A stretch of DNA of 64,000 bases from Odobenus rosmarus divergens (lineage: Eukaryota; Chordata; Mammalia; Carnivora; Odobenidae): assembly GCF_000321225.1 (NCBI RefSeq), contig NW_004450267.1, forward strand, positions 6,387,399-6,451,398. The letters run 5' to 3'. The notes under the pieces are model-generated. The model saw nothing but the letters and a program-made list of their open reading frames with translations, did not search any database and had not been told where the DNA came from. Of this stretch, positions 1 through 11,879 are shown one piece after another. Positions within the stretch are counted from its first letter, which is position 1. Every line of letters begins with the position of its first letter. Position numbers and translations under genes: made by a program.

Positions 1-359
1 TCAAATTCTCATTCCACTACTGAATAGAATTAAAAGTTTACTTTGGGAGATAATAGTAAACATAATGGTGTACTCAGCAAAAAAAAAAAAAAAAATAGAA
101 ACAAAATAGCAAGGGAACATAAAAACTAGGAAGCATAAGACAAAATGAAAGACGCAAACCTAAATAAAACCAGTATGAAAATAAATGTAGATAGCTTAAG
201 CTGGCCTTAAGTAAAAGACAGTGATTCTCAAATTGGGTCAAAAGTCAAGTGAGAGATCGATTGCTTCCTCACCTTCAGCTGATTCGTTACTGTGAAATCT
301 GGCCACCACATCCAACTCACCCCTATCTCTGCTCTTGTTGGGGCATGGAGATAGTCACT
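1..359. other. intergenic, nothing identified
   Basis: AT-rich sequence with an A run near 79-96. I see no exon, RNA gene or recognisable repeat. Confidence 0.5.
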
Positions 360-919
360 CAACCCAATGGAGTCTCCTCAGCCCTTGTGTTTCTTAACCT
401 CTTGGAACCATTTGGTGCTATTAGCCACACCCTTCCTCCTGACACAGGCTTCTATAAAGTTTCATGTTTTCTGGTTTTTTTCCTATCTCTCTGCTTACCC
501 CTTCTAAGTGTCTTTTTCCTTTGCCCATCCCTCAAATGTTGGCACTGTTCCTTGGCGGTCTGCCCTAGGTGATTTTCTTTCTCCCTCTATATGCTCTTTC
601 TGTAAGCACTCCCAAAGTTTTGATTATCACTCACATGCTGATGGATCCCAAATCTAGAATTCCAGTCCAGGTCTCAGGAGAGATCCTGAGCTCCAGATCT
701 GTATATCCAACCGCAGAGTGGATATATTTCTATTGTGGAATTTTGTAGGAACCTCAAACTCAACATTGCCCAACTGAATTTGTCATTTCTCCCATTTATT
801 TCTCCTGTTACTAGTCAATGGCACCACCTGGTTGCTAAAGTCAGAAACCTGGGATCCAGCTTTGAATCCCTCTCCCTTAACCGCCCACATCAAATGGACC
901 AGCCTCTTCTAAATATATT

Positions 920-1083
920 TTTTTTAAGATTTATTTATTTGAGAGAGGGAATGAGAGGGGGAGGGTCAGAGGGAGAAGCAGACTCCCTGTTGAGCAGGGA
1001 GCCTGATGCAGGACTCGATCCCAGAACTCCAGGATCATGACCTGAGCTGAAGGCAGTTGCCCAACCGAGCCACCCAGGCGCCC
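920..1083 (-). mobile_element. carnivore tRNA-derived SINE (minus)
   Basis: Poly-T and 'agatttatttattt' at the left, and the reverse head 'gagccacccaggcgccc' at the right. Flanks 905-919 (tcttctaaatatatt) and 1084-1098 (tcttataaatatttt) are the diverged target-site duplication. Inserted into L2. Confidence 0.93.
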
Positions 1084-1573
1084 TCTTATAAATATTTTCT
1101 AAAGTCCATTTTCTTCTTTGAGAGCTCACTGCCAAGCCCCTCTTCTGGCCCACTGCCCTTTCTTGGCTGGCCTGCTGAACAGCCTCCGAGGTGGCCTCCC
1201 TACCTCTAGTCACACGACACTACACTTAATGTCCACTGTGCTCCAGAGTGCTGCTCCTGCCGCAAAACATTGACCGTGACACTTCCATGCTTAACGTCCT
1301 TCAGAAACAAGTCCCTTTGTGACCGGCCACTGAATTTCTTTTGTCTTGAGTGTGCCTTGCTCTTCTCACACTCAGGCCTTTGCACATGCTGTTCTCTTTC
1401 TCTAAAATATTATTTGCAATTCTCTCCTTAGCTTACATCCTCTCATTCTTCAGATCTCAGATTCAATGTCACTTTCTCAGGAAAATCTAAAGTCATGTAG
1501 GCTTCCTGGCCATGTGCTTTGTTATCACCACACAATTTCTCTACCACATATTGTAAAACTGTTGAACTTTCTT

Positions 1574-1751
1574 TTTTTTTTTTTTTTAGATTTTTAAAAA
1601 AGATTTTAAATATATTTATTTGAGAGAGCAGGAGAGTTGGGTGAGGGGCAGAGGGAGAAGCCCGTTGTGATGCGGGGCTCAATCCCAGGACTCGGGGATC
1701 ATGACCTGAGCTGAAGGCAGACCCTTACCCGACTGAGCCACCCAGGTGCCC
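1574..1751 (-). mobile_element. carnivore SINE (minus)
   Basis: Long poly-T, then the reverse body ending 'gagccacccaggtgccc'. Flanks ctgttgaactttctt (1559-1573) and ctgttgaaatttctt (1752-1766) differ at one base, so the duplication is well preserved. Inserted into the 3' third of the L2 copy. Confidence 0.95.
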
Positions 1752-1904
1752 CTGTTGAAATTTCTTAATTGTCCTGTTTCCCTGCTGAACTGCAAGATCC
1801 ATGAAGACAGGAACTATGCCGATCTTTTTTACCACTGTGCGCCCTAGCATTTAGCACTGTGCCTATCATTAGGTGCTCACTAAACAGTTACTGAATACAT
1901 GGAA

Positions 1905-2146
1905 AGACATACAAGGATGTGTCTTGTTCACATTGCTCAAAATGGCAGACAACTGGAAAATACGTAATTTTCTAACATAGGGGGATAAGTTCAATGAGGT
2001 ATGACCCTTCATATATTGAATTACCCATGCAGTCCAGTCAGGAATATCATGATAAAAAACCTTCAGGGACATATGGAAAGATGTTTCTCATACAGTGTTA
2101 GGTGAAAATGACAGTATTAGATACTGTATAGTCTGACCATGTTTTT
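1905..2146 (+). mobile_element. old L1 3' fragment
   Basis: Contains the decayed L1 3' landmarks 'acaaggatgtgt', 'aactggaaaa', 'catatggaaagatgt' and 'acagtgttaggtgaaaa' in the expected order for the end of an L1M-class element. It ends at a truncated SINE. Confidence 0.65.
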
Positions 2147-2147
2147 G

Positions 2148-2242
2148 GGAGGAAGAAGCAGGCTTCCCACTCAGCAGGACCCTGGGACCATGACCTGAGC
2201 CGAAGGCTGATGCTTAACCGACTGGGCCACCCTGGCACCCCC
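2148..2242 (-). mobile_element. truncated SINE fragment (minus)
   Basis: Only the middle and head remain ('gaagcaggcttcccactcag' to 'gggccaccctggcacccc'). The AT tail and part of the body are gone. No clear duplication was seen. Confidence 0.85.
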
Positions 2243-2699
2243 CAGTCTGCTATGTTTTATGAAAGACAGCTCTTCTTCCATTCAGTCAAGGATGCTAAAC
2301 AATTTCCCAATATTTTCTTCTAGTATCCTACAGGAGCCTGCATTTTCAGGAATTTGTCCCTTCCTCTTGTTCATTAGGGAGGAAGGGATATGTCCTTTCT
2401 CTTATTCAGCAGCATTTTTCATGGGCTCCATTTTTTTCTCTTTTTACTTACTTAGATTGAATGAAACAATTATCTCCTCCTTGGGAGATAATAGCATCCT
2501 TTTCTTAGATCAACAGCTTGAGAGGAGGTTGGTGTGAATGGTTCCCAGTCAAATTCTGAGTTCTAGAGGACTCTAGTACAGCTTTGCTCACTGAGGTGAC
2601 ATCTTCAACACCTACTGCCTGGCTCTTTGATTCTGTGACCCCCATATGGTACATAACTTCAATTCCTTTTCCATTAAAAGGAACCAAGGCTTCTAGGGG
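2243..2699. other. intergenic, nothing identified
   Basis: Unremarkable sequence. The open frames at 2259-2537 (+) and 2505-2687 (-) have no recognisable motif or splice context and are treated as chance. Confidence 0.4.
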
Positions 2700-3895
2700 A
2701 AAAGGCTGATTCTGGGTCTAGGTTGGAAATATACAAAATAAACCTGAACATCACATCTCGTCATACAAGATAGTGAAGATTATGCATCAAAAGGATTCAG
2801 GAACTGATTTGAAGGGGCTTCAATGCCAGTGGTGGATAATTTGAATATCAGTGAGGATAACCGCAATGGATTGAAACACATCACATAATTAAATCCATGC
2901 ATTCACAATACTACCACCCCCTCCAAGCCCTGATTGGTCTCTGTGGGAGGGTGCTAGAGACCAACTCATTATTTTAAATCAAGGTAGGACATCAAGCATT
3001 TATGTTGCCTTTCCTGTGTGAACTGTATCACTGAGAAACCAAATACAGATTGTAGGGAATTTCTTTTTATAGAAGCATTACAGTCAATAAATGAAGAAGG
3101 AAGGATTGAATTAGCAACCATTTTGCTACCCGTAATGTAATAACAGATCTAGGCTTTAATCATCAACAGCTACTAACATCACAAAAAAAAGAGATGCCGG
3201 CAGACATTAAGGGACTCCTGGTGGAAGAAAACAGCAGTAACTGTAAAGTAGTCTTGCCAAAAAAATCTAACAAATCTGATCAAGCCTCTAGATTCAATTC
3301 CCTTTTTACAGGGAATTGGGAAGATCAGAAAAACATGTCACACATATCACCACCAACACCACGAGGATGCAATCATCAAAATCCAGATTGAGGGAAACTC
3401 TTACCTGCTCCCCTCAACAAATAATTTCCTAGTGGACATATAATGGTAAAGGGAGAATGTGTGGGGTCTAAAAAGACATATCCCCAATGTATGGACCTTA
3501 TTTGGATCCCGAGTCAAACAAACTATCTTAAAAAGTCATGATATTTATCAAATGATTGAAAGTTTGAGCACTGATGGGATTTCCTACAATATTAAGAAAT
3601 TATATTAACTGCTGGGGTGATAATGATACTGTGTTAATGTGAAAAAAGTATTTTTAAAGATACATGCTAAAATATGTACCGATGAAATGATAGGATGTTG
3701 AGAGTCTGTTTCAAAAGGCATTGGGGTGGGGTAGTGAATGGACTATAAAAGAAACCAGATTGGCCATGAGTTGATCATTGTTGAATTGGGTGATAGGAAC
3801 ACCCCAGAGGCTAATATATCATTATACTGTTCTGCTGATTTTCCACATCTGATATTCTCTATAATAAAAAGTTTTGAAAATTGTGATAATCCAAA
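2700..3895 (+). mobile_element. L1M-class 3' UTR region
   Basis: Recognised from the terminal part (about 3650-3870): 'gatacatgctaaaatatgtac', 'gatgaaatgataggatgt', 'attggccatgagttgatcat', 'tgggtgataggaac', then 'tctataataaaaagttttg'. The upstream kilobase is compatible with the long 3' UTR of this class, but its left edge is uncertain. Small frames inside (3194-3391, 3738-3920) are repeat-derived. Confidence 0.7.
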
Positions 3896-4172
3896 AACAT
3901 TCGAGGAAATAACCTCCTAATCCTTGACTCGCCAATACATAGCACCTCTGCCCCTATTGTACTTGGGAATCCTCCCAGCAGAACAGGACCTGCAGGGGGG
4001 CCCATCCGACCCCAGTTACAGGCTTCGGTCAGCACCTGCTGCTGAGGTCAAGCCAAGTCAAAATGTACCTTGACAATCCTTTGAGTTTCCCACAAAATAA
4101 GTAAATAAGGTATCATGAGTAAACCTTGTAGAGTGTTTCTTATGTATAGTAGCATTTGAAAAACACAGAGAT

Positions 4173-4370
4173 TGGATGCCGGGGTGGCTTGGCCAGTTAA
4201 GCGTCTGCCTTCAGCTCAGGTCATGATCCCAGGGTCCTGGGTTCGAATCCCTCATCAGGCTCCTTGCTCAGCGGGGAGCCTGCTTCTGCCTCTGCCTGCC
4301 GCTCCCCCTGCTTGTGCTCTCTCTCTCTCTCTGACAAATAAATAAATAAATAAAATTCTTTTTTAAAAAG
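4173..4370 (+). mobile_element. carnivore SINE with perfect 16-bp duplication
   Basis: The duplication tgaaaaacacagagat is identical at 4157-4172 and 4371-4386, so insertion was comparatively recent. The tRNA-like head retains a B box matching GGTTCGAATCC near 4239-4251. The tail is (aaat)n followed by an A-rich run. Confidence 0.96.
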
Positions 4371-4419
4371 TGAAAAACACAGAGATAAACCAAAGGAAGC
4401 TCCAAAAAACTGGGAATAT

Positions 4420-5560
4420 TTTCTCCACTTGTTTTCCTGGACACCACTATTTCTTGATTCTCCTAGCCCAGTCTTTGCCGCTTTCCTGTCACCCCTCCCC
4501 CCAACGTGGGAGTGTCCGGGGATCAGTTCTCGGATGGCTTTTCTATCTACCCTAACTTCCTAGTGAATTCATCAAGTCTTAGTGCTTTAAATAATGTCTG
4601 TAAACTGATGACTCCCAGATTTCTATCTCTAGCCCAGAATCATTCCCCTGAATGCCAGATTAATTTATCCAATTGCCTACTTGACATGTCCATCTGGATG
4701 TCTAATAAGCATCTCAAATTAACGTATTTGAAACAGAATTCTTGATTTCCAAATCCTTCCCATCTTGCTCCCCCTCCAGTGCTCCTCTTGCCTATAAATG
4801 GCACCAGTTGCTCAGGCCAAAAGCTCGAGAGTTGTCCTTAATGCCCCCTTTTCCCCTCACATCCCATATTCAACCTTTCATTAAATCCGATTTATTTTTC
4901 TTTAAAATATATCCAGACTCCAATCACTTCTTACCACTTTTGCCCGGATTATTTCCGTAGTTTTGCAACTGCCCTTCTGGCTTCCACCCTTGCCCCACTG
5001 ACTGTTTCTTCTCAAACCTAGCAGCCGAGCGGCCTTACAGAGATCACGTTACTGCTCTTCTTCAAATCTGCGCATTGTGTCCCATCTCAGAGGAAATCCA
5101 AAGTCTTAAAGTGGTTTCTGAAGCCTTTCAAAATATTGGGCGGCGAACTCCACTACTTTCCACCACCCTACTACCCCCCTGACCCTGTGTCTCTTAACCT
5201 GTTTCACGGACTGTGCTTCAGCCCTACGGACTTCACTGCCGCGCTTGAACATGCCAAGTGTTCTGCCTCTCCAAGCCCTCTACCTTCCTTCGCTTCTTTG
5301 CTCAGTGGTCGCATTATAACCTCCCATAGCACACACACATACACTTCTTAGCACTTCCTCCCCCACTTATTCTGCTTTATTTTTTCTATAACACCCATCC
5401 TCTGGTATACTATACATTTCTTATTTATTTATTATCTGTCTTCTCTATGGGAATGTAAACTCTCTAAGAATTGCAAGTGTATTTTGTTCGCTCACTGCTG
5501 TACTCCCAATACCTACAATAGTTCTTGGTACATAGAGCCCCACGATATTACTTGAATGGA
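4420..5560 (+). mobile_element. L2 LINE, 3' part
   Basis: Long sense L2 copy. Landmarks: 'ctgatgactcccagattt' (about 4605), 'ccagttgctcaggccaaaag' (about 4805), 'tatccagactccaatcactt', 'gcttccacccttgcccc', 'gaacatgccaagtgttctgc' (about 5248), and the terminal 'gttcttggtacatag' segment (about 5520). The open frames within (4370-4960, 5136-5351) are decayed LINE sequence. Confidence 0.78.
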
Positions 5561-5639
5561 TAAATCAGTGAAGGAAGGGACAAGAAGAAAGTCTAGATGC
5601 CGATGGGTAGGCATGAGACATTTAAGACACCCCTCAAAT

Positions 5640-6045
5640 CTCAGCAGTGATTGGGGATGGGTGGGGAATCTGGAAGTGCTCCTGCTTGTCGCCAGGTTTA
5701 CTCCGTTGTGTTTTCTTATTAAAACTCCTCAAAAACTGCCATGTTGTGATATGCTCTGTGAAGAAGCTTCTGTCTCGAGAACCGGAGGGCTCCCCAGTCC
5801 AGCAACCACTGAGGAGCCAAATCCCTCCAACAGCCCCGTGAGTGAGGAAGGAAGTGGGTCCTTGGGTCCTTCCTCATTGAGCCTTAAGATGACTATGGCT
5901 TTGTGAGAGACCTACAGCGGGGGAGGGGGGGCCCAGCTCAGCCATTCCTGGACTCTGAACCGCAGAAACTGTGGGAAAAGAAATGTTTTAAACCCCTACG
6001 TTTTGGGGTAGTTTGTTATATAGTGATAGTAAGACGGAGTTTGGT
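5640..6045 (+). mobile_element. MLT1-type LTR, 3' part
   Basis: Ends in the typical series 'gaaactgtgggaaaagaaatg', 'ttaaacccctacgttttggg', 'gtagtttgttatatagtgat'. These are decayed versions of the 3' end of an ERVL-MaLR (MLT1) LTR. The 5' half is too diverged to place. The 116-codon frame at 5556-5906 lies mostly in this LTR and is not a gene. Confidence 0.7.
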
Positions 6046-8389
6046 TTAGTGACTAGACCAGAAATTCCTTGAAAGCAGCGACTGTTTACTCAGTGCTTGC
6101 CAGACGAATATTTTTTAAATGACTGGATGACTTAGAGTTTTAATCTTTTTCTGTGTCTGTGTGTATTTCAGGGGAGAGTCAGGGAAAGCTACATCAGGCG
6201 GCTGCTAACTAGATGCTACTTTAAATGTAGTGTCTCTCTCAGTCCCTAATCCCACCATCCCCAGTAAGTGAATCTCTCAGAGGTTGTGATGAGCAGAGGG
6301 GGGTTTCCTAAACAAGCAATCACTTTCCAGCCCGTGGAGGATGCGTATTTCAGAGATACGCCTAGGCAGAGAGGCGACGATTATTATCAATGACAATGGC
6401 CCCTTGATTAGAAATTTGAATGCTGCTCCTCTTGGACCATAACCTACAGTTAACAGTCGCAGGTTATTGTTACAGATCAAGTTGCTTGAATATTTCCCTC
6501 TTCAACTAAGATGCACATCCCTACAGGTGTGGTCCACGGGGAACAACCTCCACAGTGTAGATGATGCGTCATAGAGGGGACATTTCTGGAGCCAATGACG
6601 CTAGTGCCCAGGTCGCCAGCATTTAATCCCTCATTTTGAAGCTCAAGCAGAGAGTGTGACAAATACAAGAAGAGATTGAATACATTAACTTTTGGGTCCA
6701 AGCATCTGAGTTTTCCACCTGCACATGAAACAGGCAATACCCACATGGCGACATAGTGAAATCCTTTCATCAGAAAGCTGAGCGAGCCTCAAAGTAAAAA
6801 TTCCTTATTGTACCAGTCAGAGGCTCAGGGAGAACTGCTCAGCTCTGCCAAGTCATGTGGTCAGCGGCCAGGCTGACCGGGAAACTAAAAAGCACCGGAT
6901 GTGAACATGTCCCTTTATACCCAGGTCTCTTCTAGGTGGGTGATGTGAAAGCTCAGGAAAAAGATGGTTAGGTCAGGATCTTTTCACTGAGTCCCACATT
7001 CCATATTCCAAGAAAAAGGATCTCTTCTCTCTATGGGGTGTCTTCTAAGGGCCCTGGGGATTGGGAGAATGCAGCTGCTTGGCTTTTTTTTTTTACTCAA
7101 ATTTGTATGCTTCTCTAGCACATGATTGCTAACACTGCCAGGGCCGCACTAGCTTAGTTATAATTTATTGAGATACAAAAAAAAAAAAAAAAAAAAGATT
7201 TTCTAATCTGCTTTCCCTGAGGAGGGCTTGGTGATGCATCACCCAGCTGGGCAGGGCGGAGCATTCTATCACTGCTAAAACTGGAATTATGCAAGGGTGT
7301 GGGGGGATGGGCTTGAGACCCAGGGCACAGGAAGTAGATTTGAGAGGGGCTCGCCCTGGAGGGGAGTGGACTAGTTAGTATAGTTAGTAGCAGGGAACCC
7401 CTGGGTTGGGGGAGGCAGCGCTGTGGAGGGCGACTTCCGTGATAGTCAGGCTGAAGGGGATGGAGACTAGGGAACTCTGACAAGGACAGAGTTTAGGCTG
7501 AGCATTTAGAGGTAGACCCAGGGCTTCATATGGACTGACCCCTCTTTGTCCTGTTACTCGGTCGCTCTCCAGGTTAGCACGTGAAGTCGTTCAGGTCTTC
7601 CTCTGCTGGTCCCTGAGCATTTCCATGAAGCTCTGAGGAAACCAGACTTTGGAAATCAATACTTTATTTTTAAGTAATCTTGACAGTTTCTGGAGTTCTT
7701 TCTGGGCCCTGACTATGATTTGATTCATTTATTCACAGATTCATCCATTGAATAAATGTCGTGCGCCCCCCCTTTGTGTGAGCTGCTGTTCCACCAGAGT
7801 GGAAGACCCGTGAGGTCTGTACGTCCGTGGAGTTTACTTTTGTGTGGGGATGATATGGATTTAGCACCATCCAAAAGGATGGGTCCTGCTGGCTCATCAA
7901 CTCCCATGGGCAGTTCTATTTCAATAGTCAGCACAGATGTGATTTTCCGAGTGGATAGCTATTCTTGAATATAAACAGCTGTGCATCAGCATGTCAACAA
8001 GCTTCCTTAAAGGAATGCTTTCTCCTGTCTGATACTTTGAGGCTTCAGAGAAAGACATTTTCATCCAGGCATCAGGAAACTCTGTGTTGACAGAGGGGCA
8101 CCAAGAGCAACTCTTGGAACACCTGTAGCTGAGTTTAGCTTGACTCTAACCCCACCAGAGATGTATAAACATCCCTCAACCTCCGCCCCACTCTCCATCA
8201 TCATGCTTGGGTCTACTGGACTTGAGGCACGAGGTCCACCGAGAATCAAACCAACAGATTTAAGGAAGTCATTTGTTCCTCAATGGTGTTTTAGAATAGG
8301 GCAGCATTGGTAAGCCTCTAGAATCCAGGTAAACTAGCTTGATCTGAAGTGATGTCTGAGAGGAACATGGGGTCAAATGGCAGCCCTTG
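6046..8389. other. intergenic, mostly unclassified
   Basis: Mixed-composition single-copy-looking sequence with an A18 run at about 7179-7196. Open frames at 6277-6480, 6477-6770, 7154-7483, 7725-7934 and 8061-8249 are short, lack splice or domain support, and are rejected. A decayed L2 end may lie near 6050-6130. Confidence 0.4.
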
Positions 8390-8557
8390 AACCTTCGAGA
8401 ACAGCTTCTTTCCTCTGGCTGCACATTAGAATGAGCCAGAGAATTTAAAAAATTGCCCATACCTGAGTCCAATGCAGCTCAGTTAAATCAGTAGCTCTGA
8501 GTGGGGAGTCTGGGCATTTATTTTATTTTATTTTATTTTATTTTATTTTATTTTATT

Positions 8558-8596
<39 letters not shown>

Positions 8597-8645
8597 CTGA
8601 GATGCTGTTGTGCAGCCAGACTTGGGAACCACTGCTCTAGACTGC
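8390..8645 (+). mobile_element. MER5A-like hAT DNA transposon split by a microsatellite
   Basis: The left part carries 'ctgcacattagaatgagcc' and 'gagtggggagtctgggcatt'. The right part carries the terminal 'gacttgggaaccactgctct'. Both are decayed MER5-family landmarks. The middle has been replaced or expanded by (TTTTA)n then (TTTA)n. Confidence 0.7.
8517..8596 (+). repeat. (TTTTA)n(TTTA)n microsatellite
   Basis: About eight TTTTA units followed by about ten TTTA units, inside the MER5A-like element. The open frame starting at 8501 is only a translation of this array. Confidence 0.95.
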
Positions 8646-11003
8646 TCGAGATGGGAGGCAGGCCTAATCTGTCAGAGAGCAAAGGTAAGTTAAACAGGCC
8701 CCTTGTACCTGCCAGAGGGACTTTCAAGCTCACCAGTAAGTTGGTCAATAGGTCTAAATTTCAAAAGCAAATTTCCAAAGTTCAAGTCACTTTTCCTGTG
8801 GCTAGAAACCTTTAAAGTTGTAAAAGCAAACTTTTAGTTCCAAAGCGGATTTGAAGTTTAAAATTTAAAGCTGGCAAACTGTGTCATCCCGTGGAAAGGA
8901 ATATTTTAAATTCCTGGAGAGCATGTCAGAATTTCAAAGGATAATAATAATAGGTGAAAGCTGACTGATGTCTAGAGCCAAGCAGGCAGCAAGGTTTCAC
9001 AGGCCCATAGTTACCAAAAACCTCCGGACTCTCTCTCCATCTTCTTCATAGAAATAAACAATTATGGATGTGGAAGGCCAAGCCCTCACCCAACAAAAGA
9101 ATCCTGTCTGGAACATCTCAGCTGGAGGGCCAGCTAATCTTGCTAGGACAATTTAGATAAAGAGGCACTTACCATTTCTTGGAACAGTCTATCCCGCTGT
9201 AGCTGGGTTAGTCTGAGAAATGTATATCTTTGGGTTGGGCTGACAATGGCAGGTACACCTCTTTGGCCTCAGTCCTAACTTCTTCCAGTGTTGGAGCACT
9301 GACAGTGGCCATGTCCACTCCCCAGGGCCTCTCTCCTTCCAGCCCATGTCCTCAGTTTCTCTGATATTGTTGGCTTGGATGGTTTCCAGACCCCTCACCA
9401 CCTGGTGGTTCTCTCAAATTTGTCAATGTACTTCTCGCAGCATGACACCCAGCACCAAACACTGGGCGTGAAATCCTGGATGTATCAAGAAGTGCTGTGG
9501 CAAGATTTGCACACAAAACCACTGCGGTCTGGTCTCTCTGTGATTCGAAGGGGAGGCAGGGCCCAGGCTGGGGCGGCGTGGGAACTCTGGCAGGGTCTGA
9601 GCTAGGCCTGCAAGAGGCGCGGATCCCAGGTGAGCAGAACCGTGAGGTCAGGGAAGGACAGACGAGCTTTAGCACCCATTTGTAACCAAGGGTTAGACAT
9701 AAATACTAGTTTGTAGTTTTAGTACAATGACTCCTTTAATTTTTGTTAGTAAACATCCTGAAAACACGTGGTCTGCTCTGCGCATTGTCTTTGTAGAATG
9801 GGAAAGAGTGGGGGCATAGATGGAGAGTAATGAAGAGCAAGGTAGGACCGTGCTCCCTTTGTGGTGGGCAGGAAGAACCCCGCTGGTCCCTCTGTGGTTC
9901 TGGTTGCTGTCAAACAAAAGCGGTATGGGATGACTGGGTGGTCCCCAGCCAAAAGCTAGTAGAATAATCTGGAAGGCAGGAGGGGATGGAGACCAATAGT
10001 AGTGCCTTGCTCCACTGCGGAGAACCTTGGGAGGCTCAGTGCTCTAGGAGAGCATGGTGGAGGCAGAGGAAATGCCCCAAACATATTCATCAGAAGTCAC
10101 TCTTAGAGAAGGAAGAAGACAGTTGGCTTAGCTCCCTTACGCACCTGTTTTTGTCTTGTGCCAGGGAGTCAGGGCTTTAGCGGATGCCTTAAACAAGGCC
10201 TTGTCTTCGAAAGAGACAAGTTCAGAGAGATTCCCCAGGGTAGGAGACCAGAGGCAGCTCTGTCCTTCAGAAGGTGAAGGCTGCTGAGAGAGCTGGCAAC
10301 CTGGAGGTAAGGATGAAAGCAGGCACACTGTTCCCTCATGTTGGAGCCAGGAAAAGGAATTGTAATTAGAAATGATGTAATCATTCTGCTTGCTTGTAAT
10401 TTCTGCAGTTGTGAGAGTTGAACCTGGAGAGTCTCTCTCTGCAGTGAAGATGGTCTGCGTCTCACCGCAGAATGGGCTTGTTTCCGAAAGAGGCTCCGGG
10501 GAGGGCCAAGGTCTCAAGTGGTCACGGGGTCGAGAGCGTCCTGCGGGGGCGGGAGGGGGGCGGCGGGGGGGCCTCCAAGCCGATGTCAACACCGGCTCAG
10601 GTAGCAGCCACTAGCTCTCAGTCATTTTGTTTGTTTAGTTCTGAATACATCAGCACGTAAAATAACTTCATAATAAAAGGCTTTCTGATTTTATGGGGTT
10701 TGATGGCTGATGAGGTGATATCTGATCTGATTTTCTTCCTCTAACTTCATCATCTTCCTGGATATAATCTTCTGAAATACGAAGTAGAGACAAGAAACAA
10801 TACATAAACTGAGGGTAGGGGGGTTGCGGGGAGGTGGTTTTCTCTGTCTGAAGTATCTGGATTCCTGAGCTCTGTCATGGCTTGCCCAACATCTGAAACG
10901 TTGTGACAGATGGCATTTGGAAACAAATACACACAAAGAACTTCACTGAATGGATATTTTCCTTTTAGGGAAAAAACCCACCTATTATTGATGCTATTTC
11001 TTT
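8646..11003. other. intergenic, unclassified
   Basis: No exon or clear repeat apart from a G-rich tract at 10541-10571. The largest frame, 10137-10592 (-, 151 codons), runs through a locally GC-rich patch and shows no known domain. I treat it and the frames at 9189-9952 as chance. Confidence 0.4.
10541..10571 (+). other. G-quadruplex-capable tract
   Basis: Consecutive runs of five, three, six and seven G separated by one to four bases. This fits the G3+N1-7 quadruplex rule on the + strand. It lies in a small GC-rich patch far upstream of either CpG island. Confidence 0.75.
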
Positions 11004-11187
11004 CTTTTTTTTTTTTTTTTGATTTTATTTATTTAAGAGAGAGAGAGCATGAGCAGAGGGGAGGGGCAGAGGGAGAAGCAGGCTCCCTACTGAGCAAGGA
11101 GCCCAATGTGGGGCTTGATCCCAGGACTCTGGGATCATGACCTGAGCTGAAGGCAGACACTTAACTGACTGAACCACCCAGGTCCCC
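11004..11187 (-). mobile_element. carnivore SINE (minus), perfect 15-bp duplication
   Basis: tgatgctatttcttt occurs identically at 10989-11003 and 11188-11202. Poly-T tail on the left, head 'gaaccacccaggtcccc' on the right. Confidence 0.96.
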
Positions 11188-11202
11188 TGATGCTATTTCT
11201 TT

Positions 11203-11879
11203 AAACTGAAGGGAGTCACCATTTAACTTGAGTGGGTCCTCACAAGCTCCTCTGATAACTCAAACAAAGGACCTACACACTGCCCAGTAAAATCCTCACT
11301 GTCTCCAATGTTTCAGGGAATATGCCATTCTCCTGTTTTAGAGAAGAAGGAAGCAGGTTTGGAAATGGAATCTGTCGAGATGAATGTCAGCCTGTGAGGA
11401 ATTATACTGCTCGAAGAGGAGCTTAAATGTCCTGAACCTGTGTAACTCCCCAAAGTTACGGAATGTGAAAGGGGTTCATTCATTTACTCGTTCATGTACC
11501 CATTTTTCCATCTGTTTAACAAGTATCGATTGAGAGCCAACTCTGCATCCACAGTGTCTGGCTTTCCAGGTGAGAAGGAGCTCTGCCATCAGGTTCTAAC
11601 TTTGTAGGAGAGAGAGTGTACGTTTGTTAATCTGCCCCTGGGACACGGGCTGGCCCCAGCTGACCGGATGCCAGTGGGGCACATGGAGTGTCTCCCTTAC
11701 ATTTTGTGAGCTCCCAGTAGCCTTCACATTTGGAAACATGGGCATGGAGGCAGATGACCTTACTCACATGACTGGGGTTGGGGCCACCTGAACCCCAGCT
11801 TGTTCTACTTCCCTGCTCTCCACATGAAAATGTCTCTATATCTTTCCTCATTGTCTTCTCCTTCCTCTGGTTTCAGAGA
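11203..11879. other. intergenic, nothing firm
   Basis: Possibly very old LINE sequence near 11,470-11,600 ('cattcatttactcgttcatg'), too diverged to assign. No exon is seen. Confidence 0.35.

Larger units (their letters stand above)
360..1890 (+). mobile_element. L2 LINE fragment, interrupted by two SINEs
   Basis: Degenerate L2-like sequence in sense orientation. Landmarks include a 'gctgatg..tcccaaat' stretch near 638, the 'aggcctttgcacatgctgttc' stretch near 1374, and the typical 3' end near 1850-1895 ('agcactgtgcctatcattaggtgctcactaaa'-like, given here only in outline). Two SINEs at 920 and 1574 split it, and L2 sequence resumes after each. The open frame at 249-572 is a chance frame here, not a gene. 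The outer limits are approximate. Confidence 0.7.

Noticed and set aside
4173..4370. Functional tRNA gene suggested by the intact B box
   Set aside because: A tRNA-derived SINE: no cloverleaf beyond the head, a long CT-rich body and A-tail, and flanking target duplications.
10137..10592. 151-codon minus frame
   Set aside because: Low-complexity Pro/Arg start over the G-rich tract, no recognisable domain, no splice context.
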